Of a stretch of 9,160 nucleotides of DNA, positions 1-6,555 are shown piece by piece. Below the pieces are notes generated by a model. The model was not told where the DNA came from and made no database searches. It worked only from the letters and a program-made list of their open reading frames with translations. A program made the translations under genes and the position numbers. The number at the start of each line of letters is the position of its first letter. Position 1 is the stretch's first letter. Origin of the DNA: Pseudomonadota bacterium (lineage in GTDB: Bacteria; Pseudomonadota; Gammaproteobacteria; Steroidobacterales; Steroidobacteraceae); assembly GCA_021817875.1 (NCBI GenBank), contig JAKAFQ010000137.1, forward strand, positions 1 to 9,160, read 5' to 3'.

Positions 1-1215
1 GGGCAGGCGCAGCCACTGTTCGGCGTCCACCGTGGCGAGCCCCAGCACCCCGGCGAGCGCGCGCAGCTCCGCGCCGAGCGCCGCGGCGCGGCGCGCATCG
101 GCCGAATCCCGGGCCGAATTGATCTCGCGCGTCAGCGTCTGCAGCACCGCGAGCGCATCCGGAGTGTTGAAGTCATCATCCATCGCCTCGCGGAACAGCG
201 CGCTGTAACGCGACCCGGCGGGCGCCGCCTGTGGAAGTCCTCGCAGCGCCAGGTAGATCCGCTGCAGCGCCGCATCGGCCTGCTCGAGCTGCTCGAGCGA
301 GTAGTTGATCGGTCCGCGATAATGGCTCGAGAGCACGAAGTAGCGCAGCACCTCCGGATGGCGCAGCCTCGGCAGCACCTCGCGCACGGTGAAGAAATTG
401 CCGAGCGACTTCGACATCTTCTCGTTGTCGACGTTGACGAAGCCGTTGTGCATCCAGATCTCGGCGAAACGCTCGCCGGTGGCCGCACACGACTGGGCGA
501 TCTCGTTCTCGTGATGCGGGAACTTCAGGTCCATGCCGCCGCCGTGGATGTCGAAATGCCCGCCGAGCAGCGCCACGGACATCGCCGAGCACTCGATGTG
601 CCAGCCCGGCCGTCCCCGCCCCCACGGCGAGTCCCATGCCGGCTCGCCCGGCCGGGCATGCTTCCACAGCACGAAGTCGAGCGGATCACGCTTGGCCTCG
701 TCGACCTCGACGCGGGCCCCGGCGCGCAGGTCCGAGAGGCGCTTGCCCGAGAGCCGACCATAGCCGTGGAATTTCGCCACTGCGTACATCACATCGCCGT
801 TCGGCGCCACATAGGCGTAGCCGCCCTCGATGAGCTTCGCCACCATCTCGATGATCTGCGGCACGTGCGCCGTGGCGCGCGGCTCGAAATCCGGCCGCAC
901 GATGCCGAGCTGCGCACAGTCCTCGTGCATGGCGCCGATGAACCGCCCGGTCAGCGCCTCGATCGGCTCGTCGTTCTCCGCCGCGCGGCGGATGATCTTG
1001 TCGTCGATGTCGGTGATGTTGCGCACGTAGGTCAGCCGGTAGCCGCGCCAGCGCAGATACCGCGCGACCACATCGAACACGAGCATCATGCGGGCGTGGC
1101 CGATGTGCACGTAGTCGTACACCGTCATGCCGCAGACATACATGCGGACCTCGCCGGGCACGATCGGCGTGAGCGGCTGCTTCTCTCCGGTGAGGGAGTT
1201 GTGGATGCGGATCAT
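1..1215 (-). CDS. cysS: Cysteinyl-tRNA synthetase, 3' end outside window
   Basis: Class I aminoacyl-tRNA synthetase that charges tRNA-Cys with cysteine in the cytoplasm. The first 405 residues are visible and no stop is reached at position 1; family members are usually about 460 residues, so a short C-terminal piece is missing. The HIGH motif is at residues 37-40 and KMSKS at 266-270. The zinc ligands known from the E. coli enzyme are all present at the same numbers: C28, C209, H234 and E238. The ATG at 1215 gives the usual family N-terminus and puts C28 in its expected place. No clear Shine-Dalgarno sequence precedes it. The gene lies 73 nt downstream of gltX on the same strand and may be co-transcribed, but the gap also carries one copy of a repeated element (1250-1274), so it could have its own control. 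Confidence 0.97.
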   Translation of the reverse strand, partial: MIRIHNSLTGEKQPLTPIVPGEVRMYVCGMTVYDYVHIGHARMMLVFDVVARYLRWRGYRLTYVRNITDIDDKIIRRAAENDEPIEALTGRFIGAMHEDCAQLGIVRPDFEPRATAHVPQIIEMVAKLIEGGYAYVAPNGDVMYAVAKFHGYGRLSGKRLSDLRAGARVEVDEAKRDPLDFVLWKHARPGEPAWDSPWGRGRPGWHIECSAMSVALLGGHFDIHGGGMDLKFPHHENEIAQSCAATGERFAEIWMHNGFVNVDNEKMSKSLGNFFTVREVLPRLRHPEVLRYFVLSSHYRGPINYSLEQLEQADAALQRIYLALRGLPQAAPAGSRYSALFREAMDDDFNTPDALAVLQTLTREINSARDSADARRAAALGAELRALAGVLGLATVDAEQWLRLP

Positions 1216-1249
1216 GGCTGCGGTGTCAGTCTCGTGCGGGGCGTCCAGG

Positions 1250-1274
1250 GAAAATCGGTGCGGTGGCGGACTCG
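1250..1274 (-). repeat. Bipartite repeat element, copy 1, upstream of cysS
   Basis: On the plus strand this reads gaaaatc, 8 other bases, then ggcggactcg. The same two blocks, in the same order and orientation but with a 6-base gap, occur at 2741-2763 upstream of gltX. On the coding strand the order is CGAGTCCGCC, spacer, GATTTTC, ending 34 nt before the cysS start. Seventeen matching bases in two blocks are very unlikely by chance in such short regions. The function is unknown: a shared control element or a remnant of a duplication are both possible. Confidence 0.6.
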
Positions 1275-1288
1275 CGCAGGGGCCGGGC

Positions 1289-2725
1289 TCAGGTGAATCG
1301 TTTCAGCCGCTCGAGGGTCTCGCCGGCGGGCAGGGCCTTCAGCAGCAGCGCGAGCTCCGGTCCGTGCCCGCAGCCGGTGAGCGCCAGGCGCAACGGCCGG
1401 TACAGCTCGGCCCCCTTGCGCCCGGTTGCGGCACGCACGGCCGCGGCGATCGCCGGCAGGTCGTTGCCGCAACGCGCGGCCGCTTCGGCCGCGGCGGTGA
1501 AAAAGCCGCTGCCGGCCGCCTTGACGGCCTGCTCGGCCGCCGGATCGAGCCGCGGCGGCGCACCGAATACGATCCGCACCCAGGGCCGTGCGTCCTCGGG
1601 CAGCACCGTGTTGGGGAGCACCGCCGTGATGAACGCGCTCGCCGTCGCGGCGTCCACCGCCGGCGGCAGCAGCGGGCCGAGCCACTCGATCGCCTCGGCG
1701 GCCGAGAGCCGATGCGCGGCCTCCTTCTGCCAGGCGGTCAGCTGCTGCACATCGAAATGCGAGGGCGCGCGCCCCAGATGCGCCGCATCGAATGCCCGGG
1801 CCATGGCGGGCGCATCGAGCAACGCGTGCTCGGCGCTCGAATGCCCCAGGCGGAAGAGGTAATTGGTCAGGGCCTCGGGACGGTAGCCGCGTTCGCGGAA
1901 CTCGCGCACGCTGGTCGCGCCGTGCCGTTTGGACAGCGGTGAGCCATCGGAGCCCACGATGAGCGATACGTGCCCGTAGCGGGGCGCCGGCAGGCCCAGG
2001 GCCTCGAGCACCAGCAGCTGCCGCGGCGTGTTCGCCAGGTGGTCCTCTCCGCGCAGCACCTGCGTCACGCCCATGCAGGCATCGTCCACGGCATTGCAGA
2101 AGAAAAACGCCGCCGAGCCGTCGGCCCGCCGGATGACGAAATCCCCGATGTCATCGGAGAGGAAGCTCTGCGGACCGTGCACCAGGTCCACGAACTCGAT
2201 GCGCCTGCCGCGCGGTACGCGAAAGCGCGTGGTGCCACTCAGGCCCTGCGAGCGCTTGTGCGCGCGCTGCTCGGGCGTGAGCTCCCGGCACGTGCCGGCA
2301 TAGCGGGGCGGCCGGCCCGAGGCGAGCTGGGCGCGCCGGGAGGCTTCGAGCTCGAGCGCCGTACAGAAGCAGGGATAGACCGCCCCCTGGCGTTCCAGGC
2401 TCTCGAAAAACCGCTCGTACAGCCCCCCACGGCGCGACTGATGATAGGGCCCGTGCTCGTCCTCGCGGCCGGGGCCGGCATCCCACTCGAGCCCCAGCCA
2501 GCGCAGGTCCTCGATCAGCGCCTCGGTGTGCTGCGCGTGGCTGCGACCGGCGTCGGTATCCTCGATGCGCAGCAGAAAGCGCCCGCTCCCACGGCGCGCC
2601 AGCAGGAAATTGAACAGCGCCGTGCGCGCATTGCCCAGATGCAGCTCCCCGGTGGGACTGGGCGCGAAGCGCGTGGTCGGGCCGCGAGCGAACGTCTCGC
2701 CGGTTGTGCTGTCCATTCCGGTCAT
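1289..2725 (-). CDS. gltX: Glutamyl-tRNA synthetase
   Basis: Class Ib synthetase that charges tRNA-Glu, about 478 residues, a normal length for bacterial GltX and too long for glutamyl-Q tRNA(Asp) synthetase. The N-terminal RFAPSPTG signature (residues 19-26) is followed by HLGN (29-32) as the HIGH-motif equivalent, and RIEDTD lies at 53-58. The second ATP-binding loop is SPLSKRHG at 262-269, where most GltX proteins have KLSKR. C119, C121 and C146 match the spacing of the E. coli zinc cysteines, but the position of the fourth ligand (His in E. coli) is E148. Two starts are possible, ATG at 2725 and ATG at 2716 (three residues shorter); neither has a strong Shine-Dalgarno sequence. It is GluRS rather than GlnRS by its N-terminal signature. 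Whether it is discriminating or also charges tRNA-Gln cannot be read from the sequence. Confidence 0.95.
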   Translation of the reverse strand: MTGMDSTTGETFARGPTTRFAPSPTGELHLGNARTALFNFLLARRGSGRFLLRIEDTDAGRSHAQHTEALIEDLRWLGLEWDAGPGREDEHGPYHQSRRGGLYERFFESLERQGAVYPCFCTALELEASRRAQLASGRPPRYAGTCRELTPEQRAHKRSQGLSGTTRFRVPRGRRIEFVDLVHGPQSFLSDDIGDFVIRRADGSAAFFFCNAVDDACMGVTQVLRGEDHLANTPRQLLVLEALGLPAPRYGHVSLIVGSDGSPLSKRHGATSVREFRERGYRPEALTNYLFRLGHSSAEHALLDAPAMARAFDAAHLGRAPSHFDVQQLTAWQKEAAHRLSAAEAIEWLGPLLPPAVDAATASAFITAVLPNTVLPEDARPWVRIVFGAPPRLDPAAEQAVKAAGSGFFTAAAEAAARCGNDLPAIAAAVRAATGRKGAELYRPLRLALTGCGHGPELALLLKALPAGETLERLKRFT

Positions 2726-2740
2726 AGACCGCCATAGTAC

Positions 2741-2763
2741 GAAAATCTCGAACGGCGGACTCG
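2741..2763 (-). repeat. Bipartite repeat element, copy 2, upstream of gltX
   Basis: The plus strand reads gaaaatc, 6 other bases, then ggcggactcg, the same two blocks as at 1250-1274. On the gltX coding strand the element ends 15 nt before the ATG at 2725. In both copies ggctca also follows the second block, directly here and 11 nt further away in copy 1, which hints that the similarity extends beyond the two blocks. The copies are direct repeats that bracket gltX. Confidence 0.6.
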
Positions 2764-2819
2764 GGCTCATAGAATGGCCGTACCGGGGCGCCGGCATACC
2801 CGGCCTTCCCTCACGGTTC

Positions 2820-2824
2820 GGAGG
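2820..2824 (+). promoter_or_regulatory. Ribosome binding site of the cyclophilin gene
   Basis: A consensus GGAGG lies 4 nt before the ATG at 2829. This fixes the start there rather than at any earlier in-frame start in the open frame, which would read back into gltX on the other strand and lose the signal peptide. Confidence 0.75.
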
Positions 2825-2828
2825 ACAG

Positions 2829-3653
2829 ATGGACAAGTGGCACAGGACTCGGATACGGCTCGCAACGGCACTCACGCTGGCGCTCGTCGGTCCGCTGGCG
2901 CTCGTCGGTCCGCTGGCGTTCGGGGCGTCCGCCGCGCCGGCGCAGAGCGCGCCGCCCAACCCCGAAGTGCGCGTCACCACCAATATGGGCTCGTTCGTGA
3001 TCGAGCTCAGGCCGGATCGTGCGCCGCTCACCGTGGCGAATTTCCTGCATTACGTCAAGTCCGGCTTCTACACCAACACCCTGTTCCACCGGGTGATCAC
3101 CAACTTCATCATCCAGGGCGGCGGCCACGAGGCCAGCCCACCGTACGCGTTGAAGCCCACCGCCCCGCCCGTGGTCAACGAATCCGGCAACGGACTGCAG
3201 AACAAACGGGGCGCGGTCGGACTGGCGCGCGCGGTCGGCCCGGATACCGGCAATGCGCAGTTCTACGTCAACCTGATCGACAACCCGGAGCTCGATCCCC
3301 TGCCGACCCGCTGGGGCTATGCGGTCTTCGGCAAAGTGATCGAAGGCATGAACGTCGTCGATCGCATCGGTTCGGTGCCCACTGGAGCATTCGGGCCCTT
3401 CAAAGCGAACGCGCCGTTGACACCGGTCGTGATCCAGAGCATCCAGCTCCTCGGCCCGGGCGGCTCCGCTCCGCCGCAGAATGCCCCCTCCGCTCCCGGG
3501 ACGGGGGCGGCCGGTGCCGCGCCTGCCGGCTCACCGCCGCCTGCAAGCACCTCCGCGCCTGCAAGCACCTCCGCGCCTGCAAGCACCTCCGCACCAGCGA
3601 GCCCCTCCGCTGCGGCTCATCCCGCGGCCGGAGGCACGAATTCCCCGCCATGA
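2829..3653 (+). CDS. Exported cyclophilin-type peptidyl-prolyl cis-trans isomerase
   Basis: Cyclophilin of 274 residues that should catalyse prolyl cis-trans isomerisation during protein folding in the periplasm. Residues 1 to about 35 form a signal peptide, with a basic start, a hydrophobic core and a likely cut near GASA. The cyclophilin domain spans about 45-210: FHRVI at 86-90, FIIQGGG at 93-99, RGAVGLARA at 127-135, NAQFYVNL at 142-149, and a GKVIEGMNVVDRI stretch near 168-180. Residues 210-274 form a Pro/Ala/Ser-rich tail with four PASTSA-type repeats. E. coli PpiA and PpiB are about 165-190 residues, so the tail is extra. It sits where cytoplasmic ppiB lies in related genomes but carries an export signal, so I give no symbol. 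The stop codon overlaps the lpxH start (ATGA), implying one transcript and coupled translation. Confidence 0.93.
   Translation: MDKWHRTRIRLATALTLALVGPLALVGPLAFGASAAPAQSAPPNPEVRVTTNMGSFVIELRPDRAPLTVANFLHYVKSGFYTNTLFHRVITNFIIQGGGHEASPPYALKPTAPPVVNESGNGLQNKRGAVGLARAVGPDTGNAQFYVNLIDNPELDPLPTRWGYAVFGKVIEGMNVVDRIGSVPTGAFGPFKANAPLTPVVIQSIQLLGPGGSAPPQNAPSAPGTGAAGAAPAGSPPPASTSAPASTSAPASTSAPASPSAAAHPAAGGTNSPP
2877..2918 (+). repeat. 18-bp tandem repeat within the signal-peptide coding region
   Basis: Two perfect copies of an 18-bp unit (2877-2894 and 2895-2912) are followed by the first six bases of a third. The unit encodes LALVGP in frame, so residues 17-28 read LALVGP twice and the repeat lengthens the hydrophobic core of the signal peptide. 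The exact identity at DNA level points to a recent tandem duplication. Confidence 0.9.
3540..3611 (+). repeat. 18-bp tandem repeat in the C-terminal tail coding region
   Basis: Four consecutive 18-bp units start at 3540, 3558, 3576 and 3594. The first two are identical, the third differs in its last base, and the fourth is diverged. They encode PASTSA three times and then PASPSA, residues 238-261 of the cyclophilin. The near-identical DNA suggests recent expansion by slippage or unequal recombination; copy number could change without altering the frame. Confidence 0.9.
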
Positions 3654-4417
3654 CCGGGCCGGCCGCGGCGGGACCCGGTCGATCGCCGCCGGCGCGACCG
3701 ACTCTCTTCGTCTCGGACGTGCACCTCGACGCCGGGGCGCCGGACAGCGAGCGGCACTTTCTGCAGTTCCTGCGCACCGAGGCGGCGGCCGCCGGCACGC
3801 TGTACATCCTCGGCGACCTGTTCGAGACATGGGTGGGCGATGATGCCGGGGACAGCGAGCCGGTGCTTGCAGGGCTCGCCGGACTGACCGGCGCGGGCGT
3901 CGCCTGTTTCCTGCTGCACGGCAACCGGGACTTTCTCATTGGCCCGCGATTCTGCGAAAGAACAGGCTGCCGTCTGCTGCCCGATCCGGTGATCGTGGAT
4001 CTCGGCGGCGAGCGGGTCCTGCTGACGCACGGGGATGCGTTGTGCACCGGCGATCATCCCTACCAGGAGCTGCGCACCGTCGTGCGCCAGGCGACCTGGC
4101 AGAGGCGCTTCCTGCGGCTGCCCCTGGCCGCGCGCCGGCTGCTCGCCAGCGAAGCCCGCGCCGGCAGCCGCGCGCATACCGCGCGCACCGTTCCCACCAT
4201 CATGGATGTCGACAGCGGGGCCGTGGAGCAGGCCGTGCGGGCGACGCGCGCGCGGCGGATCATCCATGGCCACACCCATCGGCCCGCCGTGCATCCCTCG
4301 CTGATCGACGGGCGCGCGGTCGAGCGCATCGTGCTCGGCGCCTGGTACGAGCAGGGCAGCTGCCTGCGGTACCAGGACGGACGCTACGAGCTGCGAGCCC
4401 TTCCCCGCCCGGCGTGA
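3650..4417 (+). CDS. lpxH: UDP-2,3-diacylglucosamine diphosphatase
   Basis: Metallophosphoesterase of lipid A synthesis (255 residues) that cleaves UDP-2,3-diacylglucosamine to lipid X and UMP at the cytoplasmic face of the inner membrane. The di-metal site is complete: D23 and H25 (SDVHL), D56 (GDLFE), N92 (GNRD), H127 (THGD), and H208 and H210 (GHTHRP). These line up with E. coli D8, H10, D41, N79, H114, H195 and H197. The N-terminus is about 15 residues longer than in E. coli and is rich in Pro, Ala and Gly. The ATG overlaps the stop of the cyclophilin gene, and the nearest GGAGG is 15 nt away, so translation probably depends on coupling. A cyclophilin gene next to lpxH is a known gammaproteobacterial arrangement. 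Confidence 0.96.
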   Translation: MTGPAAAGPGRSPPARPTLFVSDVHLDAGAPDSERHFLQFLRTEAAAAGTLYILGDLFETWVGDDAGDSEPVLAGLAGLTGAGVACFLLHGNRDFLIGPRFCERTGCRLLPDPVIVDLGGERVLLTHGDALCTGDHPYQELRTVVRQATWQRRFLRLPLAARRLLASEARAGSRAHTARTVPTIMDVDSGAVEQAVRATRARRIIHGHTHRPAVHPSLIDGRAVERIVLGAWYEQGSCLRYQDGRYELRALPRPA

Positions 4418-4446
4418 CGCCGCCGGCGAGCCCGGCGGGCGTCACG
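4413..4446. terminator. GC-rich hairpin at the convergent lpxH / Spy-like gene junction
   Basis: Two arms, 4413-4426 and 4432-4446, pair over 14 bp with one bulged G at 4437 around a 5-nt loop. The lpxH stop codon lies within the first arm. No T-rich tract follows on either strand, so this is not a textbook intrinsic terminator, but its place between convergent genes fits a two-way terminator or 3'-end stabiliser. Confidence 0.5.
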
Positions 4447-4456
4447 GCCGGCTGGA

Positions 4457-4876
4457 TCAGCGCCCCGGGGGTCCGGCGAACGGCGCGCCCGGGCCCATGC
4501 CCGGGTGATGCATGAAGGGCATCCGGCCCGGCAGCAGCAGCTTGAATTTCCTCAACTGCTCGGGACTGAGCACCGAGGACAGCTTCGACAGCGTCTGCCT
4601 GCGCACCGCTTCGTGGCTGGCCCGCATCTGCCGCATCGCCTGGCGCATGCCGCGGCGCGCCGCGACGCGCTCTGCGGCGAGGATCGTCCTCACCTGCGCC
4701 TGTTGAGCCGGGCTCAGGCCGAGCAGCACCGTCAGTCGCTCCATCCGCCGCTGCTCCATGTGCCGCATCATCATCCGCCAATGCACCGCGCAGGCCGGCG
4801 GCGCCGCCGGCGGCGCATTGGCGAACGCCGCGCCCGTCACACCCAACATCGCCAACAAGACCAGACAGCGTCTCAT
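4457..4876 (-). CDS. Spy/CpxP-like periplasmic protein (LTXXQ family)
   Basis: Small exported protein of 139 residues. Residues 1 to about 21 form a signal peptide ending in AFANA. The mature part is mostly predicted helix and very basic, with two LSPxQ motifs at 54-58 and 103-107, the repeat typical of the Spy/CpxP family of ATP-independent periplasmic chaperones and metal- or envelope-stress accessory proteins. Met and His are frequent, in RMMMRHMEQRRM (34-45) and MPFMHHPGMGPG (119-130), and there is one Cys in the mature part (C29); metal binding is possible but unproven. The ATG at 4876 is chosen because AGGAGA lies 6 nt upstream and the signal peptide begins there. The gene lies 141 nt downstream of a sensor kinase gene on the same strand, much as cpxP is found near cpxRA. 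Exact function is uncertain. Confidence 0.85.
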   Translation of the reverse strand: MRRCLVLLAMLGVTGAAFANAPPAAPPACAVHWRMMMRHMEQRRMERLTVLLGLSPAQQAQVRTILAAERVAARRGMRQAMRQMRASHEAVRRQTLSKLSSVLSPEQLRKFKLLLPGRMPFMHHPGMGPGAPFAGPPGR

Positions 4877-4882
4877 GATCAA

Positions 4883-4888
4883 TCTCCT
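4883..4888 (-). promoter_or_regulatory. Ribosome binding site of the Spy-like gene
   Basis: AGGAGA on the minus strand lies 6 nt before the ATG at 4876. It decides the start: the frame stays open upstream to 5002, but that extension would add over 40 basic residues before a good signal peptide. Confidence 0.75.
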
Positions 4889-4912
4889 GTCGCTTGAAAC
4901 ACCAGCCACGAT

Positions 4913-4937
4913 AGTGTACCGGCGCGGGCGCGCGCCG
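4913..4937 (-). promoter_or_regulatory. Possible promoter core and inverted repeat before the Spy-like gene
   Basis: On the minus strand TACACT (4918 down to 4913) is a moderate -10 candidate, 36 nt before the start codon. Just upstream is a perfect 7-bp inverted repeat, cggcgcg (4920-4926) and cgcgccg (4931-4937) around 4 bases. It would fall in the -35/-10 spacer, where an operator could act, or it could be a weak 3' hairpin of the kinase transcript. No good -35 box is visible, which would suit an activator-dependent promoter. Confidence 0.35.
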
Positions 4938-4969
4938 AAAGTAAGCAATGTTTGCCATGGCGCCTTCCT

Positions 4970-4988
4970 GGCTGAACGGCGGTTGAAC
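4970..4988 (-). promoter_or_regulatory. Candidate OmpR-family binding site (direct repeat, 11-bp period)
   Basis: The minus strand reads GTTCAACC, 3 bases, GTTCAGCC: two 8-base half-sites, 7 of 8 matching, with an 11-bp period. OmpR/CpxR-type regulators usually bind as head-to-tail dimers to direct repeats spaced about one helical turn. The site lies about 50 bp upstream of the TACACT hexamer, between the sensor kinase gene and the Spy-like gene. It is a good place for activation by the neighbouring response regulator, but this is inference. Confidence 0.4.
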
Positions 4989-5017
4989 GTCCCCAAAAGC
5001 ATCCCGCAGCGCGCCGT

Positions 5018-6538
5018 CTACCGATGCCGCGGCAGACTGAGTTCGGCCTCGAGGCCGCCCTGCGGCCGGTTGCGCAGCAGCACCGTCCCGCCGTGCGCCT
5101 GGGCCACGTCGCGGGCGATGCCCAGACCGAGTCCGGTGCCGCCGGTCGTGCGGTTGCGCGAGGATTCCACCCGGTAGAACGGCTCGAAGACACGTTCCAA
5201 CTCCTCGGGCGCGATGCCAGGCCCGTCGTCGCGCACGCAGATGCGCAGCACCTCGCCGTCCTGGACGCTGATCTCGGCGCGCTTGCCGAATTTCACGGCA
5301 TTGGAGATGAGGTTGGTCAGGCAGCGTTTGAGCGCCTGGGGCCGGCCGAGGTACGGCGCCAGCGCCCGGCCCGAGACGCTGACCGCGGCGCCCGTTTCGA
5401 CGAACCCCTCGCGCAGCGACTCGAGCAGGGCATTGACATCGACCGGCTCGCGCTCGGCCTGCTCATCGAGGCCTCGAAACAGCGCCAGCGCGCCGTGCAC
5501 CATGCTCTGCATCTCGTCGAGCTCCTTCTCGAAGCGCGCGCGCAGCGCCGGATCCTCGAGCAGCGTCTCGACCTGCAGCCGCAGCCGGGTCAGCGGTGTC
5601 TTGAGATCGTGTGACATGGCGGCGAGCACCCGGGTGCGGCTGTCGAGATAGCGATGCAGGCGGTCCTGCATCGTGTTGAATGCCCGCGCCGCGTGGCGCA
5701 GCTCGCGCGCGCCTTCCTCGCGCAGCGGCGGCGCCCGGCCGCCCTGCCCGATGGCTTCCGCGGCCCGGGCGAGCCGCGACAGCGGCCGGGTGATGCCGCG
5801 CGTCGCAACATACAACGCCACGACCAGCACCACCACCAGCAGCAGCAGGTTGAGCAGCAGGCGGCGCGGCAGCGGCATCTGCGGCAGCAGCCGGGCGACG
5901 CGGAACACCAGCGCCGCGTGATCCGGCGTGCGCACCCGGACATCGAAAAAGCCCGCCGCGAGGGTCCGCGCGCCGAAGAACGGCCCCGGAATCCCGATGA
6001 CACTGGCGGCGGGCGCGCTCGCCGCGCCCACCGTCACCCGGTAGCCGCTGCCGAGATCGGCCCGCAGATGCCGCGCGAGCAGCCGGTCCTCATGGGTACG
6101 GAACGGCAACCGCACCCTGAGCCCCGGGGGGAGCCTGCCCCAACCGAAGCGCCGGCCCGGCGGAAACCAGCGGCGATGCGCCGCGGGCCGGACCGGGTGG
6201 ACGGGCGGGCGCAGCGCGCACGGTCCGGCCGCCGCGCAGGCGATCGCCAGCATCCCGCGCAGAGGCAGCGGCATCGGCCCCGAGTCCCCCGGCCGGCGCG
6301 AACCGGCCTGCTGCAATCTCGCCAGCAGCTCGGCGCGCCGCGCCGCCGGCAACCGCTCGAGCAGCCGCGTGATCGCGGTGATGCGCCGCGCCCACATGCC
6401 GGTGGTGGCTGCGACGACCAGGCGCTCGCCGTTGCGGGTCACCAGGTACAGGCCGACCGCTTCGGCGAGCAGCACGCCGAGCACGGTGGCGGCGATCAGC
6501 CGGCCGAACAGCGATCGAGGCCAGAGCGTCGGGCGCAC
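5018..6538 (-). CDS. Sensor histidine kinase of an OmpR-type two-component system
   Basis: Inner-membrane histidine kinase of 506 residues, partner of the response regulator 17 nt upstream. TM1 lies at about 13-33, a periplasmic region at about 34-225, TM2 at about 226-245 (LLLNLLLLVVVLVVALYV), then HAMP to about 300. The H-box is SHDLKTPLTRLRL with H310 as phosphoacceptor; the N-box has N409 and N413, G1 is DDGPG at 437-441, the F-box is FEPFYR (451-456) and G2 is GGTGLGLG at 466-473. All parts needed for autophosphorylation are present. The periplasmic region is rich in Arg and Pro and has C101 and C107. The start is GTG at 6538, supported by AGGAG 5 nt upstream. The H-box is EnvZ-like, but the sensor region does not let me name it envZ or cpxA, and the signal is unknown. 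Confidence 0.93.
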   Translation of the reverse strand: MRPTLWPRSLFGRLIAATVLGVLLAEAVGLYLVTRNGERLVVAATTGMWARRITAITRLLERLPAARRAELLARLQQAGSRRPGDSGPMPLPLRGMLAIACAAAGPCALRPPVHPVRPAAHRRWFPPGRRFGWGRLPPGLRVRLPFRTHEDRLLARHLRADLGSGYRVTVGAASAPAASVIGIPGPFFGARTLAAGFFDVRVRTPDHAALVFRVARLLPQMPLPRRLLLNLLLLVVVLVVALYVATRGITRPLSRLARAAEAIGQGGRAPPLREEGARELRHAARAFNTMQDRLHRYLDSRTRVLAAMSHDLKTPLTRLRLQVETLLEDPALRARFEKELDEMQSMVHGALALFRGLDEQAEREPVDVNALLESLREGFVETGAAVSVSGRALAPYLGRPQALKRCLTNLISNAVKFGKRAEISVQDGEVLRICVRDDGPGIAPEELERVFEPFYRVESSRNRTTGGTGLGLGIARDVAQAHGGTVLLRNRPQGGLEAELSLPRHR

Positions 6539-6555
6539 CGGGGCTCCTGCGCCGC

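Larger units (their letters stand above)
2726..2828. promoter_or_regulatory. Divergent promoter region between gltX and the cyclophilin gene
   Basis: About 100 bp separate two divergently transcribed units, so promoters for both should lie here. For the rightward unit, TAGAAT at 2770-2775 matches five of six bases of a sigma-70 -10 box; TCGAAC at 2748-2753, 16 bp upstream, is a weak -35 candidate and overlaps the repeat element. For gltX, the minus-strand hexamer TACTAT (2739 down to 2734) is a -10 candidate, but it ends only 8 nt before the ATG at 2725. These are visual matches only. Confidence 0.4.

Noticed and set aside
1216..1288. Possible tRNA or riboswitch in the 73-nt gap between gltX and cysS
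   Set aside because: The length suggested a tRNA, but there is no CCA end, cloverleaf pairing or T-loop signature, and no T-box-like or other leader structure I could support.
322..1296. Long plus-strand open frame opposite cysS (324 codons)
   Set aside because: It is antisense to a clearly recognised synthetase gene, its translation is low-complexity and rich in Arg, His and Ala, and no family is recognisable. Long antisense frames are expected at this GC content.
2726..3031. N-terminal extension of GltX upstream of 2725
   Set aside because: The frame is open but the added residues have no GltX similarity and would overlap the divergent cyclophilin gene and its ribosome site.
4877..5002. 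Longer form of the Spy-like protein starting at 5002
   Set aside because: It would bury a good signal peptide behind a basic stretch of over 40 residues, and the ribosome site 6 nt before 4876 supports the shorter form.
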